In this document: one piece after another, positions 53,988 to 63,752 of the stretch | Layout: the number at the start of each line of letters is the position of its first letter | Position numbering within the stretch: position 1 is the stretch's first letter | Assembly (NCBI RefSeq): GCF_026151205.1 | Contig: NC_087083.1 | Location: 6,798,460-6,862,459, forward strand | Length of the DNA stretch: 64,000 nt | Origin: Bolinopsis microptera | Taxonomy: Eukaryota > Ctenophora > Tentaculata > Lobata > Bolinopsidae | Direction: 5' to 3' | Translations under genes and position numbers: made by a program | Notes under the pieces: generated by a model | What the model was told of the DNA's origin: nothing | Database searches by the model: none | What the model saw: the letters and a program-made list of their open reading frames with translations, nothing else

Positions 53988-54870
53988 TTTTGTACTCAAG
54001 TGAATAGATCTGGTACTTTAATATTCTCAGAGAATGGTTCTGGTACTTTACTGTTCTCCAGAGAATGGTTCTGGTACTTTACTGTTCTCCAGAAAATGAT
54101 TCTGGTACTTTATTGTTCTCCAGAGAATGGATCTGGTACTTTACTGTTCTCCAGAAAATGGTTCTGGTACTTTACTGTTCTCCAGAGAATGGTTCTGGTA
54201 CTTTACTGTTCTCCAGAGAATGGTTTTGGTACTTTAATATTCTCAGAGAATGGTTCTGGTACTTTACTGTTCTCCAGAAAATGGTTCTGGTACTTTACTG
54301 TTCTCCAGAGAATGGTTCTGGTACTTTGATATTCTCAGAGAATGGTTCTGGTACTTTACTGTTCTCCAGAGAATGGTTCTGGTACTTTACTGTTCTCCAA
54401 AGAATGGTTCTGGTACTTTATTGTTCTCCAGATAATGGTTCTGGTACTTTACTGTTCTCCAGAGAATGGTTCTGGTACTTTACTGTTCTCCAGAGAATGG
54501 TTCTGGTACTTTACTGTTCTCCAGAGAATGGTTCTGGTACTTTACTGTTCTCCAGAGAATGGTTCTGGTACTTTACTGTTCTCCAGAGAATGGTTCTGGT
54601 ACTTTACTGTTCTCCAGAGAATGGTTCTGGTACTTTACTGTTCTCCAGAGAATGGTTCTGGTACTTTACTGTTCTCCAGAGAATGGTTCTGGTACTTTAC
54701 TGTTCTCCAGAGAATGGTTCTGGTACTTTACTGTTCTCCAGAGAATGGTTCTGGTACTTTACTGTTCTCCAGGGAATGGTTCTGGTACTTTACTGTTCTC
54801 CAGAGAATGGTTCTGGTACTTTACTGTTCTCCAGAGAATGGTTCTGGTACTTTATTGTTCTCAAGAGAAT
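53988..54870 (+). repeat. 31-bp minisatellite
   Basis: About 28 units of TCTCCAGAGAATGGTTCTGG followed by TACTTTACTGT, with a few 30-bp TCTCAGAGAATGG variants. Because 31 is not a multiple of three and no register has a stop, all three plus frames are open over hundreds of codons and give the same 31-residue cycle. Not treated as genes. Confidence 0.9.
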
Positions 54871-55520
54871 AATGTGCTCTTGTACTTGTTTGCCGGTAGT
54901 TCTGATGACCAATTTACAAAAAATATCAAGTCATGTACATAATTATATAGTTGACATTAGAATTAATATGATTGAAAGCCCTGGAGTGTGTATACGTCAT
55001 CAGCTAAAAATATATATTGTTTACATTATAATCAGTTTAAAAATGATGCCCTCGCTGGGCACTCCTGAAAAACATAACTTCTAGAAGAAAAAATATCAAA
55101 ATGAAGTCAAATGTGATAAATCTTAACAAATGTAGTCGATGGTATATTAATTTTAATAGGTGCACGGCAAATTATAAAATGATCTAGGAAAGTTTTGTTT
55201 TCATATTACACTTACAACGAGTTCAGTTACAAGGCGTGAAAAACTTTAAATTATAAACATAGCATTGATTTGGTTAGGTATATAGTAATAGAGCAACAGG
55301 ATTCAGGAATTGAAAAACAACTTAACTCTATACATTAATTCATTGAGCAGCGAAACAGTTACGATTTTTTTAAACCTCGGAAAGCCGCTGATTTCGTGAA
55401 TGAGAAATTTACTCGAGGAGCAATCATTTACATTATAAACACCCTTCCGCAGCTTCAGAATTCTTATTTTGCATTGTGATTTGAACGCATTCAAATTTTG
55501 GCATGGCAGTGGTTGAATAC
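54871..55520. other. Non-coding interval
   Basis: No gene supported. AT-rich flank between the minisatellite and repeat X copy 2. Confidence 0.35.
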
Positions 55521-55523
55521 TTC

Positions 55524-55582
55524 GTCTATCTTACTATATATAAAGCGAGACGATATATATATATGGATCCGTGCCATTTTAC
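55524..55582 (+). mobile_element. Dispersed repeat X, copy 2, left part
   Basis: CTATCTTACTATATATAAAG, CGAGACGATATATATA, CCGTGCCATTTTAC. It matches 23329-23387 and breaks off at TTTTAC, where the LINE begins. The right part resumes at 60729. Confidence 0.75.
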
Positions 55583-56476
55583 ATTTTTTTGAACATTTAA
55601 AATATAATTTGGAACATTACAGTAACGTTATTCAAATCTTAAACAGAAAAAAGTATATTTCAAAGCTTTGTGTTTTGATCATATGATTATGGGTGAATAG
55701 TGATTTTGATTGCATAAATTTGATTGGGCAGTGATGGTGAGTGAGAAGATGATGGGAGTGCCAGCCAGTAACTCTGTCAAATGAACAGCCCACTGAGGAG
55801 TGGGTGAGCGCAAGCGCGAGAACGGCAGAGAGGGTGGCATAAAACGGAATACACGGCCACAGAAAAGACACAGAAACTAAACCGTGCGCGGTAAGTTAGC
55901 CAGTGTCTGAGAGCTAGTGTTGCCCGGCTGGAGGCATCCAAAAGAGGTGCCGTGGTGAACTGTGGAGGCAAAGTTCGAATGCAAGGCGAAGCAACTCAAA
56001 CTGATGATGAAGAGGTAGACTGAACGGGAAGTAAAGAAAAAGGAAGGATCCAGCTGAGGTCTGGCTCATGTCAGGAAGTGATGAAAAGCTCACAGACAAA
56101 ATCATCCGTGGCTGTCTACCCCGTACGTAGGCAGTGTCCGAAATTTCAGGCATCAGGATACACTGAAACAGTGCAGAGCTGATTACGACCAGGGTCCTCA
56201 CGGATACCCCGCCTCGGAGGTCGAGCCAATGCCCTGCTTTCGATACTTATGTCTACTGGTGGAACCTTCATATTTTCTCTACTAGCAGTCACTGTAACCC
56301 TATCACTCGGAAGGCCCCACAGCTCCTACATGGACGCACGGCCGGGAGCCCATGTAGGGATAAAAGTGAACGCAAGCCTTCCATCACATCCATCACAGAT
56401 TCAAAGCTGGGAGGAAAAAAGGGAGGAGAGGAAAAAAGAAGAAAGAATACAAAAATAGAAAACTGAGAAAGGAAAG

Positions 56477-59400
56477 CTAATTATCCGCTTTCAGACTGTC
56501 TTTGAAGTTGAGGGTTAGTCTGTAGATCTTGTTAATGGTGCTGGTTGAGAGTTTGATCAAACTTACGTCCTCATCACTGGGAGTATCCTTGCAATCAGAC
56601 TGCGACATGAACGTGGAGGCAAGATTGAAGCTACCATTGCCAACATTGTTGAGTAGGTTTCCACTGAGATTTTGAAATTTGTCCCTAGGACCTTTCCCTA
56701 GGGGGCAGAAATGGAGCATATGATTCTCGTCCTCGATGAATAGCTGGTTGGTGTTAAGCTCGCAATAGTTGCAGGTCCTTTCATCAATTGGAGTTTTGTC
56801 ATATCTCCCCCTTTCAATTCTAAGGTGATGAGAACTGGACCGAATCTGTGTGGTTGCCCTTCTGTCCTGAAAAGACCTAGCATAGGTTAGATATGGCTCC
56901 CATGCAAATTCTGTTTTGACTTCACTGTAGAATGATAGCTTTCTAGAATCTTTCACAAGAGAACCCCAGGAATCGCGGAACTGTTTTTTCAGGTTCTCTG
57001 TGATTAATTCAGGGCTGCAGGAGTCTGCGAGTGAGGTTGCGTTCAACAGCGACGATGAATTCCTTTCAAGAAGGTCGATGTTGTTGAATGATTTGATGAT
57101 TGATTCAATGCCTACAAACCATGACAATTTGAGGTTAATCTGCTCAGTCATTGCAGCTTTGACTAGTTGTGTGGAGGGGAGGCTCATAACTCTTTTGAAA
57201 TATTTAGTACTCAGTTTCAACATTTCAATAATGATTGGGTATGAGCCAGTTTCTCCCCAGGCTGTAGCATTGACTGCCCTTCTGTTTATACCAAGAAGGT
57301 ATTTTAGGTGTCGTAGATGCACTTGCTCAAGTTGCTGTTTAGCGATGTGAGAGACCGCATGATCAAGATTGTGAAACTTGCTGAAGCTAGAGAGGACCTT
57401 ATTGACGGTGGGTAGAACCGGGGCCCAGACTTGACAGCCGTAAAGTAGAATTGGCTTAACAAGGGTGTTAAATAATTTGTTAAGGCAGGATGCATCAACA
57501 AATCTCCGGTCTATAGTGCTTCTCAAGCTGAAGTAAGCTCCAAGTCCTTTACGGTATAGGGAGTCAGTTGCTTGCCGAAATTTCCCTGTGCTGCTTATAA
57601 TAATCCCAAGATAGCAGTAGCTGGAGACCATCTCGATATCTCTTTCGTGAATGGAAGGACGCCAATTTGGAATGTCTGGTCCTTTGCCATTGAAGACCAT
57701 GAATTTGGTTTTGGAGATATTGATTTCCAGACCCCATTCGTTACAGTAATCCCCAATAATCGTAAGCAACTTTTGGAGAGACTCAGGATCTAGGCCGAGG
57801 ATTACTAGATCATCAGCCCACGCTAGGTGAGTCACTGAAAGTCCAGCGAGTGTCGGACAGTTCGCAGTAGCTTCGTTAAGGAGGTCAGAAAGCTTTTTAA
57901 AGTAAACTTTGAAAAACTCGGGGCTAAGTGGGTGTCCTTGTTCAGTTCCTTTAAGGATCTTGAATGCTTCACTGATTTTACCATTCATCTTGATATGACC
58001 CTCTGATTTGCTGTACATGTCTTTGATGATGTCGTAGTAGCCACCATTGACACCATAGCAGGCTAGTTTGAACATGAGAGCTTGTCTGCAGACTAGATCG
58101 AAAGCTTTGCGAAGATCAATGAACACTGCATATATTTTACTTTTGACTTTCTTGTATTTTTCTATGGTGGACATCAGCGTAAATATATGGTCATTGCATT
58201 GACTTCCTTTGGTAAAGCCTGCTTGGTTGGGTGGATCAGGATGTGAGATTTGGCGGTGATTAACGAGCCGAGATAGCAGCATCGTAGAGAGCAGTTTTCC
58301 GATACAGCTACAGACTGCTATTGCTCTATAGTTGTCAGGGTTCCTGATGCACCCTTTTTTGTGAATTGGTGTGATCACACTTTTACTCCAGAGGTAGACT
58401 CCTGTCTCCAGGCACAAATTGAAGAGTTTGAGGAGGAGCGACCTCATATTCATGCTCAGACCCCGGAGCATTTCGTTGCTGATGTGGTCAAAAGAAGATG
58501 CTTTGCCCGATTTGAGTTCGCCTAGCGCAGCGTTCAGCTCATCCGATGTAAATGGGCTGTTCAGTGACTCATTAGGGGCAGATCCCTCGGATAGGGCGTT
58601 GGCTTCTTCGAGGAGAGCTCTTTTAGTGAGAGTGTCTACGGTTGGATGATTGTCAGAATATAGCTCAGAGTAGAACTGATGGAAAGAGTTGAGTTGCTCC
58701 GTTTCAGTTTGGACTTCTTCCTTCTTGTAGTTCTTAAGCTTCTTGAAATCTCTCCAGGAAATAGTTTTACCGTTTTTAATCTTCTTGTTAAGGCTATTGA
58801 AGAAGTCATCCCTTTTCTTATTGACAATCTTTCGATATCCTCTAGAGTTGGCGCGATGCCGTGTTTTGATTCTCTGGTTATCAGGATTATTGTCGACAAT
58901 TTTTATTGACCGTTTGAAAAGGCGTCGTGCAGTGTGACACTTGCCGTCAAACCATGAGGCGAACTTAGGTTTTGGATTCTTAGTTTGTTTAGAGATATCG
59001 AACTCTTTTTTAGCGACATCGTTTATGAGTTCTGTAATATGCTTATTCAGTGCTTCAACTGCCTCATGAGTTTTTGGAGTGGATTCGACATCTTTGGTCA
59101 GTTGGGAGATTCTTTGAATGAACTCAGGCTGTTCAAATGATTTTGTGAAGTTGGCTAAACTCTCTTCTGTGATCTTGTATCGAAAGGGAGCTTCCTCGTA
59201 GATACTGGTGGGAGCTTGACTATTCCTTTGAGGGGCCCTTCGTCTATGCCAAAGGCTGAGTAAGATTGGATTGTGGTCGGAGAACAGAGTGTGCTCACCC
59301 ACTGAGAGGCTCTTGACACGGTGAAGAAAGGATGTTGATGCAATGAAGTAGTCCACTACGCTGTTTCCGTTCCACTTGTAGCATGTGTATTTTCCAGCAG

Positions 59401-60103
59401 AGTCACCGATGGTACGTCCATTAAGGATCAGGAGGTTTTGTGATCCACAGAGGTCAAGCAAAAGGTTTTTGTGTCTATTGGTAATTTTGTCCTGGCTGTT
59501 CCTATTTTGAGATATAGGTGCCACGTCAGGTATAACCATGAAGTCGGTAGACCTGCCAGTTTCTGGAAAGAGCTCGAATTCGTCCGCTCTGTCATACACA
59601 TGAAAATCTGGAGCTACTCCTATCCTGGCATTAAGGTCACCAAGAAGTAATAGCTCATCACTGGGGTTATTCTTGATGCTGGTTATTTTTTCCTGAAGGG
59701 CATCAAAGTTTGCCTCGGAGCAGTTAGTGCGGTTTTTCTGTTTGCTATTTGTAGGTGGGATGTAGCTATTGACAACAAAGGTGTTGAGATTGCTGTCGGG
59801 ATCAGTAATTTTAACAATGACAATATTCATTGTATGGTCCGCAGTGAGTGTGCATTTATCCAGAGAGCAATATTCCACAATTGTGTTCCTAACCAAAGTG
59901 GTTACTCCTCCTCCTTTACCTGATTTGCGGATGTCACTATAGGATTTGTATCCTTTCAGGGAAACTTCGCATCCGGTTTCTTGGAGGCAGATTATATCAT
60001 TTGGACTGATGATTTTGACAAATTCGGGATCCTCAACTTTGTTTCCGAGCAAGCCATGAATGTTTGCAACATTCCAGGAAATTATACCGTTGACGATGTT
60101 CAT
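56477..60103 (-). CDS. LINE ORF2: AP endonuclease plus reverse transcriptase, 1208 residues
   Basis: Uninterrupted. Endonuclease (about residues 1-285) with SWNV (9), CLQET (about 40-44, catalytic Glu), GDLNARIG (about 155) and FSDHNPI (about 275). These are the expected metal and catalytic residues of an APE-type nickase. Reverse transcriptase (about 560-830) with motif A FIDLRKAFD (about 663) and motif C AWADD (about 764), with Trp where Tyr or Phe is usual. The C-terminal region has a Cys/His cluster CNYCEL...HMLHFCPLG (about 1112-1137), a probable zinc knuckle. The protein nicks target DNA and copies its own RNA there (target-primed reverse transcription). It starts at ATG 60103, 91 bp after the ORF1 stop. 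Confidence 0.9.
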   Translation of the reverse strand: MNIVNGIISWNVANIHGLLGNKVEDPEFVKIISPNDIICLQETGCEVSLKGYKSYSDIRKSGKGGGVTTLVRNTIVEYCSLDKCTLTADHTMNIVIVKITDPDSNLNTFVVNSYIPPTNSKQKNRTNCSEANFDALQEKITSIKNNPSDELLLLGDLNARIGVAPDFHVYDRADEFELFPETGRSTDFMVIPDVAPISQNRNSQDKITNRHKNLLLDLCGSQNLLILNGRTIGDSAGKYTCYKWNGNSVVDYFIASTSFLHRVKSLSVGEHTLFSDHNPILLSLWHRRRAPQRNSQAPTSIYEEAPFRYKITEESLANFTKSFEQPEFIQRISQLTKDVESTPKTHEAVEALNKHITELINDVAKKEFDISKQTKNPKPKFASWFDGKCHTARRLFKRSIKIVDNNPDNQRIKTRHRANSRGYRKIVNKKRDDFFNSLNKKIKNGKTISWRDFKKLKNYKKEEVQTETEQLNSFHQFYSELYSDNHPTVDTLTKRALLEEANALSEGSAPNESLNSPFTSDELNAALGELKSGKASSFDHISNEMLRGLSMNMRSLLLKLFNLCLETGVYLWSKSVITPIHKKGCIRNPDNYRAIAVCSCIGKLLSTMLLSRLVNHRQISHPDPPNQAGFTKGSQCNDHIFTLMSTIEKYKKVKSKIYAVFIDLRKAFDLVCRQALMFKLACYGVNGGYYDIIKDMYSKSEGHIKMNGKISEAFKILKGTEQGHPLSPEFFKVYFKKLSDLLNEATANCPTLAGLSVTHLAWADDLVILGLDPESLQKLLTIIGDYCNEWGLEINISKTKFMVFNGKGPDIPNWRPSIHERDIEMVSSYCYLGIIISSTGKFRQATDSLYRKGLGAYFSLRSTIDRRFVDASCLNKLFNTLVKPILLYGCQVWAPVLPTVNKVLSSFSKFHNLDHAVSHIAKQQLEQVHLRHLKYLLGINRRAVNATAWGETGSYPIIIEMLKLSTKYFKRVMSLPSTQLVKAAMTEQINLKLSWFVGIESIIKSFNNIDLLERNSSSLLNATSLADSCSPELITENLKKQFRDSWGSLVKDSRKLSFYSEVKTEFAWEPYLTYARSFQDRRATTQIRSSSHHLRIERGRYDKTPIDERTCNYCELNTNQLFIEDENHMLHFCPLGKGPRDKFQNLSGNLLNNVGNGSFNLASTFMSQSDCKDTPSDEDVSLIKLSTSTINKIYRLTLNFKDSLKADN

Positions 60104-60194
60104 CAGTCAGGTATAGAAGATGAGAGAGGCAAGAGGAGAGGAGGAAAGAAGAAGAGAACTCGGAAGACTTGGAGGAGCTGAGAATGACTAGAAT

Positions 60195-60728
60195 TCAAGT
60201 GCGGTCCCTGCTAAATGTACTATTGAGACTTGTCTTGAAGTTTCCCATGATTACTCTGATACCTCTGTCATTTAGATGAGGTTGATCTGGGACAAACAGA
60301 TAGTCGTGTGGGATATCTGATCCCCCCGGGTAGAAGTTTTTGTTTCTGTTTTCTCTCGATCTCATCCAGAAATCAGCCTTTTCACTGTCATCTTTAAGAT
60401 TTCTGATTGCCTCTGTGATGAGTCGACTATTCTTACCCCATTCCTCTCCAGGATGGTCGCGGAGAAAGGGGTGAGATATGAATATTTGGCAGTGTTGTGA
60501 GGTCTGTCTAAGAATCTTTTCAGTAGACTTAATTAATGACCCCACCACAATATCAGCCTTGTTGCCTTCCAGGATGTCCCGAGTACCAAGGTGAATGTAC
60601 ACTGCATCTGGATTGAGGTTTGAGATCTCTTCTACTGTTCGTTCGAGGCACGAGTCAAGTTCTTTCAAACTTGGCCTGTATATTACAGAGACATTGTACC
60701 TCTTTGGAAACTCGTCAGGTTTAAAGCT
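60195..60728 (-). pseudogene. LINE ORF1 C-terminal fragment, SGNH/GDSL esterase-like
   Basis: Open from the 5' junction (60728) to the stop at 60195, about 177 codons; the N-terminal part is lost by 5' truncation. VYIHLGTRDI carries the Gly-x-Asx block and PHLNDRG the His block of the SGNH hydrolase fold, found in ORF1 of CR1/L2-type LINEs. The segment before it, DEFPKRYNVSVIYRP, is consistent with the same domain. The catalytic Ser block is not visible, being beyond the truncation. Confidence 0.7.
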
Positions 60729-60785
60729 TTTACTGACACCACGGCATCAACTTTAACGCGAGATTCCGCAAAAACCGTAAAAGAT
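60729..60785 (+). mobile_element. Dispersed repeat X, copy 2, right part
   Basis: TTTTACTGACACCACGGCAT, CAACTTTAACGCGAG, CCGCAAAAACCGTAAAA. This is the uninterrupted (empty) version of the site where hairpin element D sits in copy 1. Confidence 0.75.
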
Positions 60786-61142
60786 ATACAACTGAAACTT
60801 TTTTGACTGTGTCAAATGCGTTTATGCTTTTCAAATCAGCATGAAAAAATAAAAAATTTGCCAAGGAATTGGAGTTTTAAAGCCCAAAATTTGGACCCCC
60901 AAGTGGTGTCAAAAACGCGAATTAAATAGGTAATAAATATTTAGTCTCTTGAGTCTTGACACCATTTTAGGGTTATACGGGTTCCTGCTAGTTGTAATTA
61001 ATGGGGCTAGAAACAAAAATGTACCGGCCCTTGAAAAATACTGAATTTCTATGTTTGGCAGTGTTTTAACAGTTGAATTACCATTCTGGGATTACTCGTG
61101 AAGTTCGAGGGGGCACATTTTCATGTATTGTTTTTGCGACGG
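60786..61142. other. Non-coding interval
   Basis: Nothing recognised. Possibly the interior of repeat X, as no second copy of this part was found. Confidence 0.3.
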
Positions 61143-61435
61143 GCAGGGGTAGCTGATTAGGGAAGTGGACTTCATGGCTAGAGCATGTTGTCCGTCAGAA
61201 CCAGAAAGGTACTCGGCGTTATCCTTTCCTGCCTGTGGTCTCCAATCTCCATGGAACATTCCAATCCTCCACCGCCTGCAAATCCAGCCACTTCCACGTT
61301 CCTTCCTCGTTCAAATCATCGCCACCAAGCCAGATCCAGTTGCTATTATTCCAGGTTTTCCAGGTGGGGTCAACTGCTCCCAAGAAGTAATCCATGCCGT
61401 TCTTCATTTCCTCCTCTTTGGCTCAAGGATTAAAT
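61143..61435 (-). pseudogene. C-type lectin domain fragment (relic of a second lectin copy)
   Basis: Minus strand: KNGMDYFLGAVDPTWKTWNN, then SNWIWLGG and WKWLDLQ...EDWNVPWR match domain 2 of the lectin at 52630-53667 almost residue for residue. A 7-base duplication (TTGGAGA) shifts the frame just after NVPWR. The homologous text continues in the other frame (AGKDNAEYLSGSDGQHALAM) and then diverges. No upstream domain or start was found; the frame meets a stop just before the fragment. A non-functional partial copy. Confidence 0.75.
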
Positions 61436-62859
61436 ATTGATAATTGTTATTTGAAAGATCTGATAAGTATAAAAATAGAAATCTTCAAGCTACGCTACTC
61501 TGTACTCGCTTAACTCATTATCACTTTTTCTTTTTTATTTCTTTTTTTCTTTCAAACATTCCATTATATTGTGCAAAAAGTTGATGATTTAAAATTTGAA
61601 AGCATGTAGGGAGAAATCTGATATCGATCGTAAATACTAAAAATACTCTAGCACAATTGTTAATTGTAACTGCAGTTTTACAGAACTCTAAATGCTTGAT
61701 GAACACACTTGCAGGTACCACCCGTATTCACACTCAGAACTGAGTTGAGTCATTTTCCGATAAGAGATTGGGGTCGGGTTCTATAAACAAACAAACAAAC
61801 AAGTATAAAAATAAATAAATCGTCGATTTTATTATTGATGGAAAATCGTGGAAAAACGTTACGGTTGTGATACTTACATGTACAATTCTGCATTCTTCAG
61901 GTGACAGACTAATAAAAAACAATTAGCACACACTGTATTTATCTTCCAGGATTACTATTTGGTAACTATGTTAACTATGGTAACTATAAGTATGGTAACT
62001 ATGGCATTAGCGTAACAGTTAGCGGTCCGATTAAGCACGCGAAATATGTAATATGCGGTAATATCTTGGTGTTTAATCAGCGTAGAATAATTATATGGGT
62101 TACAACAAAAAGCTGTCAGGGGTTTCCAAAAGTACAATAGCAGTACAAAATTGGAGGACGAATAATTTCACGTTTCTACAATGTAGAATCTACATTTACA
62201 TTTTAACTCACTTTAATGTTCTTTTTCACCTATTTTTCTTCCTTTCTCCTTATCATTCCGATTATCATTCTTATTTTTCTCAAATTTTGCTTTCCACTTG
62301 TCCTCCAACTCGTTCTCTAACTTAGACAGGAATTCTTCACCAGTACTTTAAAAGAAGTTTAGAGTGTCATCGCCAGGCAGAAGGCTAAATAGAGTAACTG
62401 CGCGGCGACCTGGACAAAACGTTCAGTGAATAGCATGTCCAGCGACAAAGTTAGCGCTCGTTTCTTACTTTAGCATTGCGTCTAACTTATGAGAGTGTAC
62501 TATTCTCGGTACTGACTTACAAGGGAGATATTAGTATTTTAGTTATGTGATTATAGATTATATATAGTTATATAGTTAGATATAAACTTACAAATCAGAG
62601 ACATATCTTCACTTTCAAGTTTCACTTTCTCCTCGAGTAATAGTTTTACTTTTTATAACCCCAAACACTCAGACCGAAGGAAATTTGTAATTCGACGGCT
62701 CTAATTATAGGCTGGCCTGATTATGAACGATATTCTCAGGTTTTGAAAAACATCAGTTCTTGCTAGAACGTTAATTTAAGGTTTTCTGAGTTTTTAATGT
62801 GAAATAAACTAAACTCGTTGTAGATGTGGACATACGTGCTCCTTGGGTGTTCTAAGTAG
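61436..62859. other. Non-coding interval
   Basis: No gene supported. GGTAACTATG repeats lie at 61960-62000 (TATGGTAACTATGGTAACTA type) and an AAACAAACAAAC microsatellite at about 61787. The open frames at 61734-62325 are short and overlapping. Confidence 0.4.
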
Positions 62860-63752
62860 TTTTCTAGTCACTAACCAATCAGAGGGCTGTATTTTAGTCA
62901 CTAACCAATCAGATTGCTGTATTCTAGTCACTAACCAATTAAAGGGCTGTATTTTAGTCACTAACCAATCAGAGGGCTGTATTTTAGTCACTAATCAACC
63001 AGAGGGCTGTATTCTAGTCAATAACCAATCAGAGGGCTGTATTTTAGTCACTAACCAATCAGAGGGCTTTATTTTAGTCACTCGCCAATCAGAGGGCTGT
63101 TTTCTAGTCACTAACTAATCAGAGGGCTGTATTCTAGTCACTAACTAATTAGAGGGCTGTTTTCTAGTCACTAACCAATCAGAGGGCTGTATTCTAGTCA
63201 CTAACCAATCAGAGGGCTGTATTCTAGTCACTAACCAATCAGAGGGCTGTTTTCTAGTCACTAACCAATCAGAGGGCTGTATTCTAGTCACTAACCAACC
63301 AGAGGGCTGTATTCTAGTCAATAACCAATCAGAGGGCTGTATTTTAGTCACTAACCAATCAGAGGGCTGTATTTTAGTCACTCGCCAATCAGAGGGCTGT
63401 TTTCTAGTCACTAACTAATCAGAGGGCTGTATTCTAGTCACTAACTAATTAGAGGGCTGTTTTCTAGTCACTAACCAATCAGAGGGCTGTATTCTAGTCA
63501 CTAACCAATCAGAGGGCTGTATTCTAGTCACTAACCAATCAGAGGGCTGTTTTCTAGTCACTAACCAATCAGAGGGCTGTATTCTAGTCACTAACCAACC
63601 AGAGGGCTGTATTATAGTCACTAACCAATCAGAGGGCTGTATTCTAGTCACTAACCAATCAGAGGGCTGTATTCTAGTCACTAACCAATCAGAGGGCTGT
63701 ATTCTAGTCACTAACCAACCAGAGGGCTGTATTTTACTCACTAACCAATCAG
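62860..63752 (+). repeat. 30-bp satellite built on a CCAAT box
   Basis: About 29 units of CCAATCAGAGGGCTGTATTC followed by TAGTCACTAA. Variants (CTCGCCAATC, ATAACCAATC, CTAACTAATT) recur with a 10-unit period: 63011-63310 and 63311-63610 match unit for unit, so there is a 300-bp higher-order repeat. The CCAATCAG core is kept in most units. Open frames on both strands result from the 30-bp period. Confidence 0.9.

Larger units (their letters stand above)
55583..60728 (-). mobile_element. Near-complete LINE (SGNH-type ORF1, APE-RT ORF2) inserted in repeat X
   Basis: About 5.1 kb on the minus strand. The host repeat is interrupted between TTTTAC (55577-55582) and TTTTAC (60729-60734), a 6-bp target duplication. 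The element's 3' end (low coordinates) starts with a T7 run on the plus strand, a short A-tail. About 890 bp of 3' UTR precede ORF2. ORF1 is cut at the 5' junction, so the copy is 5'-truncated. An open 1208-codon ORF2 indicates recent insertion. The esterase-type ORF1 points to a CR1/L2-like clade (family knowledge; tree not run). Confidence 0.85.

Noticed and set aside
54000-55084. Open frames of up to 339 codons with a WFWYFTVLQ-type cycle
   Set aside because: A 31-bp satellite gives the same peptide in all three plus frames; no independent support for coding.
57000-58937. Plus-strand open frames across the LINE
   Set aside because: Shadows of the minus-strand ORF2, which has full endonuclease and RT motifs.
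62809-63741. Open frames in the 30-bp satellite (VTRIQPSDWL cycles)
   Set aside because: Unit length divisible by three and free of stops; the sequence is better explained as a CCAAT-box satellite.
62860-63752. CRISPR-like array of 30-bp repeats
   Set aside because: Units are head-to-tail without unique spacers, and the setting is an animal genome.
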